From: Armatimonadota bacterium
Lineage (GTDB): Bacteria > Armatimonadota > Fimbriimonadia > Fimbriimonadales > Fimbriimonadaceae
Length of the DNA: 64,000 nt
Direction of reading: 5' to 3'
Assembly: GCA_018268395.1 (NCBI GenBank)
Contig: JAFDWQ010000010.1
Span: 1 to 64,000, forward strand
A program made the translations under genes and the position numbers. The notes under the pieces are model-generated. The model saw only the letters and a program-made list of their open reading frames with translations, was not told the DNA's origin and ran no database searches. Shown piece by piece: positions 52,797 through 61,775 of the stretch. How positions within the stretch are numbered: the first letter of the stretch is position 1; every line of letters starts with the position of its first letter.

Positions 52797-54089
52797 CCCC
52801 GGATCAGCCTCATCAGACTTGGCGTCGGTGGACTCTTCTACCCGCAATGCGGGCTTACGCCTGGCCTTCCGCACGAGCGGAACAAGCGCCAAAGCCAACA
52901 TGGTCGCCGAAGGCTCCGGAACGGCGTACACGGTCAGTCCTTCCTTGCCGAAACCCGAGCCGTATTGGCTATAGGTGCAGAAGGTTTCGCCGCTGACGGC
53001 GAACATGTTCATTTCGCATTCGAAGCCCGCTTGGGGCTTGCTTGGCAGGGTCGCGACCAGACCCAGGGAACCCGTGTCGAACGCCTGGGCACCCTGTGGA
53101 GTCCCGACCCATACCAAGCCGTTCGAAAGGACCGGTGCCTGGTCAAAGGCCGACAGCGCCGCCGATTCCGCCTCGATCGCCCCTGTCGCACCGTCGAACC
53201 GTACGAGTCGGTTCCGGTCGACGACGAAGACGTCTCCGTCCGCGCTGATGGCGGGTGCGCCGAAATCTTGAGCCACATCGAAGTCCCATAGCTTCGAATA
53301 TGAGCCTTGAGTCGTCATCTTGAACGCTGAAAGGACTCCTCGTTTCTCAAGGCTCTGGATACCTCGGATGAAGACCCTGGAGTTGACCTCGTCGAAAGCG
53401 GCCATAGTTCCACCGCCTCCGCTCACGTTGCCCTCATGGAACATATTCTTGATGCCGGTTTGCAGGTTGACGGAGTAGTAGTGTCCCACGCCTGCGAACA
53501 AGGCATAACCACCGGCCAACGTCGGGGTCGTATCGCCTCCTAACGACATGGAAGTCTGCCAGTCAGCGGACAGTGACGTACCATTGAACTTGAACTTGCG
53601 GCCACCGCTCGACGTGGCTAGGATCAGGTCGAAGTTCTGACCGCCCTTTGGCAGGGCCATGACGCTTCCGTTCATGGCGTCTAAGCCTCCGAACGTCGCG
53701 ATCGTCTGGCCCGTCGCCAGCGAAGCGACCGTGAGGACCGCCGAACCTTGTGCCCCGTCCGTATAGGCGACATAGTCACCGAAGACTTCGGGAGGATCGG
53801 ATAGATACGACGTCGGAACGGACCATTGGACGTTTCCAGTCGAGGCATCGAAGCACTGGATGCGCGTGCCGTCGTTCCCTCGGTACCTGGCAACGATCCG
53901 GTCTCCGACGATCCGGGCCGCGCTGACGTCGTTCCCAGTACTCCAGACCTTCGTCAGGTTCTGGGGATCGACCTGTACGCGAGAGTCGCCGGTCCTTGCA
54001 TGATCGCCCCTCGCCGTCTCCCATGTGTCTTGCGCAGAGGCCATAGGAGCCGTCAAAGCCGCAATGGTAACGACGAGGAAGTCGCGCAT
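52773..54089 (-). CDS. PEP-CTERM propeller protein (PQQ-like)
   Basis: 438 residues. Signal peptide DFLVVTIAALTAPMASAQ sets the start at 54089. The middle is an outer-membrane PQQ/PQQ_2-like propeller (GDRIVARYRGNDGTRIQCFDA, GDVFVVDRNRLVRFDG, NGLVWVGTPQGAQAFDTG). Near the end, AVPEPSATMLALALVPLVRKARRK is a PEP-CTERM sorting signal. It is followed by an unusually long 24-residue tail. A TAAAAT box lies 7 nt before the ATG. The 3' end overlaps the phage-like gene by 24 nt. Confidence 0.9.
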   Translation of the reverse strand: MRDFLVVTIAALTAPMASAQDTWETARGDHARTGDSRVQVDPQNLTKVWSTGNDVSAARIVGDRIVARYRGNDGTRIQCFDASTGNVQWSVPTSYLSDPPEVFGDYVAYTDGAQGSAVLTVASLATGQTIATFGGLDAMNGSVMALPKGGQNFDLILATSSGGRKFKFNGTSLSADWQTSMSLGGDTTPTLAGGYALFAGVGHYYSVNLQTGIKNMFHEGNVSGGGGTMAAFDEVNSRVFIRGIQSLEKRGVLSAFKMTTQGSYSKLWDFDVAQDFGAPAISADGDVFVVDRNRLVRFDGATGAIEAESAALSAFDQAPVLSNGLVWVGTPQGAQAFDTGSLGLVATLPSKPQAGFECEMNMFAVSGETFCTYSQYGSGFGKEGLTVYAVPEPSATMLALALVPLVRKARRKPALRVEESTDAKSDEADPGLTHLYRL

Positions 54090-54096
54090 GGGTCCA

Positions 54097-54102
54097 ATTT
54101 TA
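54097..54102 (-). promoter_or_regulatory. putative -10 box TAAAAT, leaderless start
   Basis: TAAAAT on the minus strand, 7 nt upstream of the ATG at 54089. Confidence 0.45.
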
Positions 54103-54240
54103 CTGGGACGCAGACCGACTGTGGCACGCATTTCGACCGGTCTTGTCCGATCCTCGGTTTCGAAGCGCTTACGCTTACAGATGACACTTTGACGAAGCCT
54201 TATTGAACATCGCCTGAACGGCAAGCCTCTCGGTGGTAGC

Positions 54241-54783
54241 GTGTCCGAGATGGGGCACGTCTTCCGACTGGGTTACCGCTGGGAGCTGGAGGGATCGATG
54301 GACGACGCCTTCCACTATCTGAGCCACATTGCGACGTGGCCGGACTGGTGGCCGCAGATCGTTGCGGTCGTGACCGACGACCCGGACAAACCCGATGTGG
54401 TCGTCGGGGATACGGCGACGATGCGGGCGAAGTCGTTCTTGCCCTATGGGCTCGACTGGGAGACGACGGTCGTGCGGATCGAGAGGCCCAAGTTGATCGA
54501 GGTCGAAAGCCGGGTCCGGCTCGGACGCTCGTTCGGGATGCGGGGCACGGTCGCCTTCGACCTCGCAGAGGCGGACGGAAAGGTCGTCGTGCTCAACCGG
54601 CAAGAGATGGTGCCGGACCGGCCTGTCCCTGGGTGGCTCGTCCCGTTGGCGGACAGGGTCTTCAACTTCAACCACGACTTTGCGATGAAGCGCGGGCAGC
54701 CCGGTCTGCAGCGTGTGCTCAAGGCCGCGGCCCTCGATCCTGGTCCATCGACCGACCGACTCCCAGGATCCATGACGTTGTGA
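54241..54783 (+). CDS. SRPBCC (START-like) family protein
   Basis: 180 residues. The START/Bet v1 pattern is visible: an opening strand FRLGYRWELEGSMDDAFHYLSHIATWPDWWP (hydrophobic and W-rich), VVVGDTATMRAKSFLPYGLDWETTVVRIE, and a final helix PLADRVFNFNHDFAMKRGQPGLQRVLKA. It may bind a lipid or polyketide. The start is GTG 54241 (ATG 54250 is an alternative). Confidence 0.85.
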   Translation: MSEMGHVFRLGYRWELEGSMDDAFHYLSHIATWPDWWPQIVAVVTDDPDKPDVVVGDTATMRAKSFLPYGLDWETTVVRIERPKLIEVESRVRLGRSFGMRGTVAFDLAEADGKVVVLNRQEMVPDRPVPGWLVPLADRVFNFNHDFAMKRGQPGLQRVLKAAALDPGPSTDRLPGSMTL

Positions 54784-54853
54784 CGGTTTTGTGACGCGCC
54801 ACATCCTAACATGACTCCAGTTCGGGGGCCGTGTCCCTGACCGAGGTGCAGTC

Positions 54854-56584
54854 ATGACGACTTCGATCCGTAACCTTTGCCTTGCGGCCCTGGCCGCGAT
54901 GGTGCCCGCTCTTGCTTCCGCCAACGCCGTCACGTTGTGGACGAACACGACGGGCGATCAGACGTACGGCGTTCCAGGGTGGCAAAACGTTCTCGGCATG
55001 CCAGGCAGCAACATCGTGTCCTGCACGACCTTGGACGACGGGGCAGGGCAATGCCGGGCCGTGGTCCGGAGTTGGGGCAAGGACGGAGGCGTCCGGTGGA
55101 CGTACGAGTATCCCGATCCCGGAGCGCCGGACTTTGAAAGGTTCTACAAGGTCTGCCTCATGCCGGACGACACGATCGTCGTCGCCGGAAACAGGTCGGC
55201 GGGCAACTTCGACGAACTGATCCTCGCCCGGCTCGACCTTCACGGCAACGAGATCGACCGTGCCTCGATCGCGTTGTCCATGATGCCGGGCTTCAATGGG
55301 ATCAACGATCTGGTGGTCGACGGTTCTGGAGACCTCTACCTCGTCGCCTCACAATCCTCGTCGACGAACAATCGCCTGGTCAAGGTCGACGGATCGCTGA
55401 ACCTCGTTTGGGACGCTCCGGTCAACGCGGTCCACGATATCGAAGTCACCGCGACGGGCAAGGTCGCGGTCTGCGGGTACGACCTGGCAGGCGGCGGTAA
55501 CTATGACGCCGAAGTCGCCCTGTTCGACTTGAACGGCGCCTTCTTGGGCAGCCACGTCCTTTACACCGACCCATTCGGGGACGCGAACGAGTTGGACTCG
55601 GACAGTGCCGGCTTCCTTTATGTCGCGGGCGGGAACGGACACCTCTACAAGTTCGGCCCGAACGGGACGCTCCTCTGGGACCGGGCATCGATGTCGAGCT
55701 ATCACACGCTGGTGCGTTACGACGAACGGAGCGACACCGTGTACTTCGTGGGCTCGAACTACTTCCGTGACCTCGAACTGGTCGGCTTTGCGCCGGACGG
55801 CACGGAGAAGTGGCATACGACCCGCGGTGCGGTGATCATGGGCGACGACATCCACATCGAGCTCGATCCCTGGGGGAACGTCGTCGTGGCGGCAACGGTG
55901 GACAGTTCGGGCACGAATTCGAACATGAAGGCGTTTTGCTACTCCTCCAAGGGCGAGTTCCAGTGGGGGAACGAGACGGAAGGGACCGGACAGACCGACG
56001 AAGCGGCCAGGGCGCTGGCGATCGATCCCAAGGGACGCTTGACCATCGTCGGAGGATTGACCGACGCGAACGGCGACCGTTTCGGCCACGCGTGGCGCAC
56101 GTCTCAGTTCTTCCACGATACGCCGGACAGTGCGACCGTCCGGATCGGCAGAAGGGCTTCCGGTAACGCGGCTTCCCTGACAGAGGACGACGGGAACGAA
56201 TACGTGGTCTGCAAGTTCGTCGTACCCAACCAGTCGACCCGTCCGATCGTCGTCGAGTTCGACACGGACTTTCCGGTCGGGGACGGCGTCTCCGACGAGA
56301 CCGACCTGCGCGTCCGGGTACGGGCCCGTGCCAACACGATCGGCCTCGCCCAGTGGATCCAGCTTTACGACTGGCAGACCGGGACGTGGACGGCGTCGGC
56401 GAACTATGGGCTCACTTTGACCGAACAGCAGTACGACGTGTCGTTCCCGCTCGCGGCCCCCTACTTCGAACCCGGTACGACCCACGTCAAGGCCAGGATC
56501 GCGGTCGGAGTGACGGGGCCGGTTTCGGTCAGCCTGTTCTGCGTCGCCATAGACCAGTTCGAGCTCCGTGCGGATTCCCAGTAA
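54854..56584 (+). CDS. exported propeller protein with the recurrent C-terminal module
   Basis: 576 residues. Signal peptide NLCLAALAAMVPALASANA. Residues ~25-420 are propeller units of the D(G/L)HGNEID / DLNGAFLGSH / GPNGTLLWDRASM / APDGTEKWHTT kind. Residues 429-576 are the shared module: VRIGRRASGN, DDGN, Cys in VVCKFVVPN, LYDWQTGTW, VKARIAVGVTGPV, Cys in LFCVAID. It is the longest copy. A hairpin terminator follows directly, then another module protein. Confidence 0.87.
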   Translation: MTTSIRNLCLAALAAMVPALASANAVTLWTNTTGDQTYGVPGWQNVLGMPGSNIVSCTTLDDGAGQCRAVVRSWGKDGGVRWTYEYPDPGAPDFERFYKVCLMPDDTIVVAGNRSAGNFDELILARLDLHGNEIDRASIALSMMPGFNGINDLVVDGSGDLYLVASQSSSTNNRLVKVDGSLNLVWDAPVNAVHDIEVTATGKVAVCGYDLAGGGNYDAEVALFDLNGAFLGSHVLYTDPFGDANELDSDSAGFLYVAGGNGHLYKFGPNGTLLWDRASMSSYHTLVRYDERSDTVYFVGSNYFRDLELVGFAPDGTEKWHTTRGAVIMGDDIHIELDPWGNVVVAATVDSSGTNSNMKAFCYSSKGEFQWGNETEGTGQTDEAARALAIDPKGRLTIVGGLTDANGDRFGHAWRTSQFFHDTPDSATVRIGRRASGNAASLTEDDGNEYVVCKFVVPNQSTRPIVVEFDTDFPVGDGVSDETDLRVRVRARANTIGLAQWIQLYDWQTGTWTASANYGLTLTEQQYDVSFPLAAPYFEPGTTHVKARIAVGVTGPVSVSLFCVAIDQFELRADSQ

Positions 56585-56586
56585 GA

Positions 56587-56639
56587 CGGGCAGGAGAGGA
56601 AACGGGGCCCGGGCCTAACGAGCCTGAGGCCCCTGCCCG
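56587..56639 (+). terminator. long imperfect terminator hairpin
   Basis: Outer stem cgggcagg (56587-56594) with cctgcccg (56632-56639), inner stem ggggcc with ggcccc around 56614-56634. No T tract. Confidence 0.45.
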
Positions 56640-56722
56640 CACATGTGCCGGTTCGAACGATCAAAAGGGCCTGCACAGCTTTAAACCGAAGCATAATCTT
56701 CTCCGGAGACGGAGAGGAAGAC

Positions 56723-57901
56723 ATGAAATTCGTTCGCTTTTCGGCCGCGACAGTCGCGGCTTTGTCGATGGTCGCGCCGTGTCTTGCGGCGAAGGTCTAT
56801 GTGCTGTCGAGCAGCTATACCGTGCAGGACGCCGCGATCAGCGCTTCTTTGACCTCTGCGGGCCATACCGCGGTCATCGGTCTGCCGTTCAACTTGTTCG
56901 ACGGTTCGGTCTCGCTCGCGGGATACGACGCGGTGTTCTTCCAGTCGAACTACAACTGGACGGCAGGCGACATGCCTGCTGCGGGCCAACAGCAACTGTT
57001 GAGCTTCGTCAACAACGGCGGGGGACTCATCACTTCGGAATGGACGTTGTGGCTTGTCGCTAGCGGGAGGTTCCAGGACTTGAAGAACGCCTTTCCGTCC
57101 GTCGAGACGACGTCCTATAACGGCGACACGATGCACCACTTCCAGAAGGTCACGCCCGAGACCACGATCAATTCGGGAATGCCGGACGATTTCCAACTTG
57201 CCGGTGACAACGTGGCCGGCGGCGAGACGAACGTCAGCGGCGTCTATCCTGGGAGCGTCGTGTTCTACGCCACGGTCAACTATGGCAACTTTGTAGGCTT
57301 GTCGGGAAGGGACTTCGGTCAAGGCCGCGTGGCGCAGTTCTCTCAGACCGTCGGCGAGCAGTTCTTGAGCGACCCCCTCGGCTTCCGCTTGACGGGCAAC
57401 GTCGTCGAATGGGTGTCTCACGGTGCCGCGAGCCAGCAGGTGAACCCGGTGTCCGTTTCGGTGAAGTTCGGCAAGATTTCCGGCGGCGGGCTCGGCGACA
57501 TCTCCGACATCGACGGCAAGATGTTCCGGGTCTGCAAGTTCATCGTGCCGAACCAGAGCGTGGCTCCGATCACGGTCGAGGTCGAGGGCAACAGTCCTCT
57601 CGCGTCGCCGTCGCACATCAACTTCCGGACGTACGGCAAGATGTCGATCAGCGGACTCTTCTCCGAAACGGTCGACCTCTATGACTGGACGCAATCGGCG
57701 TTCAGCACGACCGCTGTGAACACCGTGGCCGTCAACCAGAACCTGAAGGCCGTGGGAGTCAACGCCGACGCACCTCAAGCGCGCTTCGTCAGCGGGACGG
57801 GCCGGCTGAGGGCCCGGTACCGCATCCGTCAGACGGGTCCGGCGGCAGCCATCGGATGGTGTTACGACCTGGACCAGGCCGTCTGGTTCGTCCGGCAATA
57901 A
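56723..57901 (+). CDS. exported GATase-fold protein with the recurrent C-terminal module
   Basis: 392 residues. Signal peptide FSAATVAALSMVAPCLAAKV. Residues ~22-235 look like a class I glutamine-amidotransferase-like (ThuA or DUF4350 style) fold: KVYVLSSSYTVQDAAISASLTSAGH, LAGYDAVFFQSNYNW, LLSFVNNGGGLITSEWTLW, GRVAQFSQTVGEQFL. Residues 247-392 are the shared module with VKFGK, DGK, Cys in RVCKFIVPN, LYDW, RARYRIRQTGP and Cys in WCYDLDQAVW. The ATG has a nearby GAGAGGA and a 6-bp hairpin tctccg/cggaga (56700-56715) just before it. Confidence 0.86.
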   Translation: MKFVRFSAATVAALSMVAPCLAAKVYVLSSSYTVQDAAISASLTSAGHTAVIGLPFNLFDGSVSLAGYDAVFFQSNYNWTAGDMPAAGQQQLLSFVNNGGGLITSEWTLWLVASGRFQDLKNAFPSVETTSYNGDTMHHFQKVTPETTINSGMPDDFQLAGDNVAGGETNVSGVYPGSVVFYATVNYGNFVGLSGRDFGQGRVAQFSQTVGEQFLSDPLGFRLTGNVVEWVSHGAASQQVNPVSVSVKFGKISGGGLGDISDIDGKMFRVCKFIVPNQSVAPITVEVEGNSPLASPSHINFRTYGKMSISGLFSETVDLYDWTQSAFSTTAVNTVAVNQNLKAVGVNADAPQARFVSGTGRLRARYRIRQTGPAAAIGWCYDLDQAVWFVRQ

Positions 57902-57911
57902 GCCGTCGAGC

Positions 57912-57944
57912 GACGGGCGCCGGGACGACGTCCTGGCGCCCGTC
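57912..57944 (+). terminator. hairpin terminator
   Basis: gacgggcgcc (57912-57921) and ggcgcccgtc (57935-57944) with an inner ggacg/cgtcc, 10 nt after the stop; only ttc follows. Confidence 0.6.
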
Positions 57945-57996
57945 TTCGTGCCGGACGGTCGAGGGTCCCGCACGGCGCCATGGGCCAGACTGGGGC

Positions 57997-58617
57997 ATGA
58001 GCCCTTTTTCGCTCTCCGTCCTTTTGGGTTTGGGCCTGACGGTCGCCGGACCTCCGGCTCCAGACACGGTCAAGGAGGCGCGGCGGCTCGCGACGGAGGC
58101 CGAGCGGTACGCCGCTCGGAGACCGATGGACAAACGCATGTTCAAGGAGGTCGGAACGTCCCGTTGGCTCGAGATGTCGAAGGAAGACGGGCATCTGACT
58201 CCGGACGGGATGTGGGACGAGAAGGTGTCCAACGTGGCTTACGTCTGGATCCGGGAAGGAAGGACGCTCCTTGTGTCGCTCACGGCCGGTTCGCCGTCCG
58301 GCGACTGGACGTCCACCGGGGTCTCAGTCTTTCGTCGTGACGGGACGCTGGCCCGACACGAGTCGACATACGCCGCTTTCAGCCCCGTGCCAGGGCGGGT
58401 CGTGAGGGAGACCGTCTGGTCGTCCACCGGACGGCTCTTGGCCTCGAAGACCGGGTGCACCACCTTGGAGGGCGGCAAGAAACTCCATGGGACAGACGCC
58501 ACGACGTTGCTGGGGACGGTCTTGGAAACGACCGTCTGGAAACGGGTGCGCGACCTTCCGTTCGGCGGGATGCTCGGAAAGCGTCCGGCAAGCGGGGTAG
58601 AAGGGAAGGTTCGCTAG
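57997..58617 (+). CDS. exported protein of unknown function
   Basis: 206 residues. A signal peptide (FSLSVLLGLGLTVAG) marks the start at 57997; the longer frame is a shadow. The mature part contains EARRLATEAERYAARR then beta-rich repeats with FRRDGTLARHESTYAAF and GRLLASKTG. A CAGACT 5 nt upstream may be a leaderless -10. Family not recognised. Confidence 0.65.
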   Translation: MSPFSLSVLLGLGLTVAGPPAPDTVKEARRLATEAERYAARRPMDKRMFKEVGTSRWLEMSKEDGHLTPDGMWDEKVSNVAYVWIREGRTLLVSLTAGSPSGDWTSTGVSVFRRDGTLARHESTYAAFSPVPGRVVRETVWSSTGRLLASKTGCTTLEGGKKLHGTDATTLLGTVLETTVWKRVRDLPFGGMLGKRPASGVEGKVR

Positions 58618-58639
58618 CGGTCTGGCGTCTTCCGACCAT

Positions 58640-59107
58640 ATGGCACCCGTCTGGGCCGCATGGGCCGTTAACGTGTCGACTTCGGTCTTGTGGACGACGG
58701 TCTTGTCCACGATCGGCCTCATGACCCTGGGAGCGGTCGAAGCGCGGTCTGCTTTTCAGCCCGTCAATGCGATCAGCCACATGCTGTTCGGCGACGGGCC
58801 GATCGTGTCCAAGGGGCCGGTGCCCCGGTTCTTCGTGTCCGGCTTCCTGCTGAACGTGGCCGCGCTCGCCGCTTGGGCCCTGGTCGCGGAAGGCCTGTAC
58901 CGGCTCTTGGGAGACCGACCTGGGGAACCGTTCCAGGCGACGGTGGTCTCGGTCGCGGTGACGCTCTTGGCGATGGTCGTCGATTTCCACGTCGTACCGA
59001 AGCGACTGACGCCCGGGTTCGAGCGTGTCCTCAGTCGCCGTTCGCTGACGACGGTCTACGTCCTCCTCGCGTGTGGCTTCTTTCTTGCCGGACTTCAACG
59101 GGTGTGA
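58640..59107 (+). CDS. four-helix membrane protein of unknown function
   Basis: 155 residues with about four helices: VLWTTVLSTIGLMTLGAV, FVSGFLLNVAALAAWALV, ATVVSVAVTLLAMVVDF, TVYVLLACGFFLAGL. Conserved-looking polar residues FQPVNAISHMLFGDG lie in a loop, and FHVVPKRLTPGFE precedes the last helix. Similar proteins exist, but I cannot name the family. Confidence 0.62.
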   Translation: MAPVWAAWAVNVSTSVLWTTVLSTIGLMTLGAVEARSAFQPVNAISHMLFGDGPIVSKGPVPRFFVSGFLLNVAALAAWALVAEGLYRLLGDRPGEPFQATVVSVAVTLLAMVVDFHVVPKRLTPGFERVLSRRSLTTVYVLLACGFFLAGLQRV

Positions 59108-59194
59108 CGTAGGTCCACCGACGAGGGGGCCCTTTGAACCAATGGGCATCGTTCGTGCGGTCTTGAGCGTAGATCAGACAAGAGAACCCTTGAC

Positions 59195-60625
59195 ATGAGG
59201 ATCGGGACGGTGTTCGTATGGACTGGGATCGGGGCTGCGACGGCCGCGGTCCTCGCGTTCGTACCGATGCCTGCCCGAAAGGCGTCGGCCAAGCCGACGG
59301 CCCTCCCCGTCGTCGCTACGGTCAGGGCGACCACGGTCACGGTGGACGGACGGTTGGAACTCAGCGGGGTCTTCGTCCTTCCTCAGGACGGAGCGGTAAC
59401 CGTGGGAGCGGCGGGCTCGGGGACACGGATGAAGCCGATCGTCAAGGTCGGGGATAAGGTCAAGAAGGGGCAAGTCCTTGCTTCGGTGGATCTTGGGGCC
59501 CCGTTACGCCGCGTGGCTCCATCACGTGTGGACGGCGTCGCGGAATCCAAGCATGCCGAGCAGTTGTCCGACGCCCTCGGGGCCGCGCTTTCGAACTACG
59601 AGACGGCGCTGGCCGAGGCGAAGAAGCGCGTGGCGCTGGCCGAGAAGGACCGTGACGAACGGACGGCCGAAGCCAAGGCCCGGCTGGACCAGGCACTCGC
59701 CGCAGGGGCCACAGACCGTGCGAAGGACGCCCGGGCCGCTGCCGAAGCCGCCCGACAGGTCTCCTTGAAAGCGCGGGAACGGGCCGACAAGGACAACCAC
59801 GCTTTTGAGGAAGGCTGGATCTCCCGGAACCAAGCGACGGCCTCGGCGAAGGTCGCCGAAGCGGCAGAGACGGTTTACCGCGAAGCACAGGAACGGGCCG
59901 ACCGGCTCTCGAAGGAGCCGTCACCGGAGGAGGCGGCTGCGGCCAAGGCTGCATATGCCAAGGCGCGAAGGGAAGAAGACGTCAAAGTCGAGTCGGCCAA
60001 AGCCGAGCTCGCCGCGATCGAGAGCGCCGGCCTAGGAATGGCCGGCCCCACATCGCCGCCGATCGTCCTTCCGAGCGAGGCGGCGCTCGCGGGCAAGATC
60101 GCTTCGCGAGCCGTCTTGCGCGCGCCGGTGGACGGCACTGTCGCGCAGACCGAAGGACAGATCGTCCTGCTCAAGGAAGGGGCCGGCTGGGAGATGGTCG
60201 CGTCCGTCCCCGCCGTCGAGGCGCTGCGCCTGAGCCCGGGACAAGCGGTCTCGTACGCTTGGGGCGGCGTCGGATCCGTGGGTGCGATCGGCGCGACCGA
60301 CCTTAAGGCCGGCACGACGAAGGTCCGATTGGTCTGTCCGTCGCGGCCCCCAAAGGGCGCACCCGGAAAAGCCGTCGTGACGGTCCCAGGTCGGGACCGG
60401 ACGATCCTTTTGCCCGCAGAAGCCGTCCTGTACGGCCCGGCCGGGTCTGCGGTCTTCGTCGTCGAAGACGGCACGGCCCGGAGAAGGCCCGTGACGGTCA
60501 AGACCGGTGCGGACGGTCGACTCGAGGTGACGACGGGGATCGAGGCAGGGAACGAGGTCGTCGTCGAAGGCGCCTCGTTCTTAAAGGACGGGGCCAAGGT
60601 CGTCCGCTCGAACGACCGGGCCTAA
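59195..60625 (+). CDS. HlyD-type periplasmic adaptor (membrane fusion) protein
   Basis: 476 residues. An N-terminal helix (VFVWTGIGAATAAVLAFVP) anchors it. Then a barrel-sandwich half (VGAAGSGTRMKPIVKVGDKVKKGQVLASVD), a long Ala/Glu-rich coiled coil (~120-300), the second half (ASRAVLRAPVDGTVAQTEGQIV) and a C-terminal beta-barrel (GTTKVRLVC, DRTILLPAEAVLYGPAGSAVFVVEDGTARRRPVTVKTGADGR). This is the MFP layout of RND or ABC efflux. No inner-membrane or TolC partner follows. Confidence 0.88.
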   Translation: MRIGTVFVWTGIGAATAAVLAFVPMPARKASAKPTALPVVATVRATTVTVDGRLELSGVFVLPQDGAVTVGAAGSGTRMKPIVKVGDKVKKGQVLASVDLGAPLRRVAPSRVDGVAESKHAEQLSDALGAALSNYETALAEAKKRVALAEKDRDERTAEAKARLDQALAAGATDRAKDARAAAEAARQVSLKARERADKDNHAFEEGWISRNQATASAKVAEAAETVYREAQERADRLSKEPSPEEAAAAKAAYAKARREEDVKVESAKAELAAIESAGLGMAGPTSPPIVLPSEAALAGKIASRAVLRAPVDGTVAQTEGQIVLLKEGAGWEMVASVPAVEALRLSPGQAVSYAWGGVGSVGAIGATDLKAGTTKVRLVCPSRPPKGAPGKAVVTVPGRDRTILLPAEAVLYGPAGSAVFVVEDGTARRRPVTVKTGADGRLEVTTGIEAGNEVVVEGASFLKDGAKVVRSNDRA

Positions 60626-60680
60626 ACCGCGGCGCTTCGTCCGGGACAGCGTCGCCATGGCTCCTCTTGCGACTAAGGGC

Positions 60681-60720
60681 CGGGCGGCGTCCTGCTCCTC
60701 TCCATAACAGGAGCCGCCCG
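60681..60720. terminator. hairpin between convergent genes
   Basis: cgggcgg (60681-60687) with ccgcccg (60714-60720) and an inner gctcct/aggagc (60694-60699 with 60709-60714). It separates the adaptor gene from the PEP-CTERM gene; no T tract. Confidence 0.5.
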
Positions 60721-60735
60721 TATCGGCGCCCAGGG

Positions 60736-61476
60736 TCAGCGGCTGCGCCGACGAAGCGCGCCCAGAGTCAGCAAGAGCCCGAGTGCTAGGGCGGGCTCGG
60801 GAACGACGGCAAGCCCGCGGACGTCGGAGTAGCCTCCGCCACCGATCACGCTGAACCCTCCGGTGACCAGGTCGACCTTGAGCAATCGGTCGCGTCCGCC
60901 GATCAGCGTACCGTCGGACAGAAAGTCCATGCCTTGGATCTCGTCCGTCCCGGGCCACGTCCCGACGTCGGCCGCGAGGCCCGTCGAAGCGTCGACCGTC
61001 ACAAGTCCGAGGTTGATGTCCCAGGCATAGAGGACGCCGTTCCAGGACGCGAGCGCCTGTACGGCGTTGTACGGCGTTCCGAGTTTCCCGATCTGGACGA
61101 CCGTGCCCGATCGGGGATCGATCGTCAGAAGGATGTCGCTGTCGTCCGCCCCAATACCGTTCTTGATGCCGTAAAGGACGCCGTTCGCGGACGCGAGCCC
61201 ACGGACGTCGTTCGTACCGAGGTTCGTGGCGAGCGTCCCCACTCCGGTCACGGGATCGATCGACAGGAGCCGGTCGTCTTGACCGGCTGCATAGAACGTC
61301 CCTTGGTGGTAGGCCAAGGCGTTCAAGCTGCCCAGCCCGCCTGGGCCGAACGTGGAGCCGACGCCCGTGTCCGAATCGATGGTCGTGGTCTTACCGTCGT
61401 AACCGACGGCCAGGACGGGTTCGGCTTGGGCCACCGCAGTTGCGAGGGCCAGAACGACGAGACAGACGTTCCTCAC
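60736..61476 (-). CDS. PEP-CTERM protein with propeller-like repeats
   Basis: 246 residues. Signal peptide VCLVVLALATAVAQAE. Short repeats VDSTGVG, IDPVTGVGTLATNLG, IDPRSGTVVQIGK and VDASTGLAADVGTW suggest a WD40/DUF4394-like propeller. The C-terminus VVPEPALALGLLLTLGALRRRSR is a PEP-CTERM sorting signal. The start is GTG 61476 with GGAGG 6 nt upstream and a ccggccg/cggccgg hairpin (61493-61512) further up. Anchoring by an exosortase is expected, but the exosortase is elsewhere. Confidence 0.9.
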   Translation of the reverse strand: MRNVCLVVLALATAVAQAEPVLAVGYDGKTTTIDSDTGVGSTFGPGGLGSLNALAYHQGTFYAAGQDDRLLSIDPVTGVGTLATNLGTNDVRGLASANGVLYGIKNGIGADDSDILLTIDPRSGTVVQIGKLGTPYNAVQALASWNGVLYAWDINLGLVTVDASTGLAADVGTWPGTDEIQGMDFLSDGTLIGGRDRLLKVDLVTGGFSVIGGGGYSDVRGLAVVPEPALALGLLLTLGALRRRSR

Positions 61477-61775
61477 TTCGCGCCTCCTTTGTCCGGCCGG
61501 CTCTGCGGCCGGGTGCTGACTTCAGGTTACGGTCCTTTTGCGCCGTCAAATCTAGACAGAATCTTGAGGAAGCGGAACCTCGTGAAAGGTCCCGGGCACG
61601 GTACGGAAACCGAAGGATTCGGGACGGCGTAGGCGCGCTTCGTCGCAGACTCTGACAGGCGGTAATCCAGACGGAAGTGTGCGTCCCCTGACAAAATCAC
61701 TGGTTCTCTTCGACGACTTGCTTAAACGGTTCAGCAACCTGCAAAATGGACGGTGCACCTATACGGGAGCGGACA

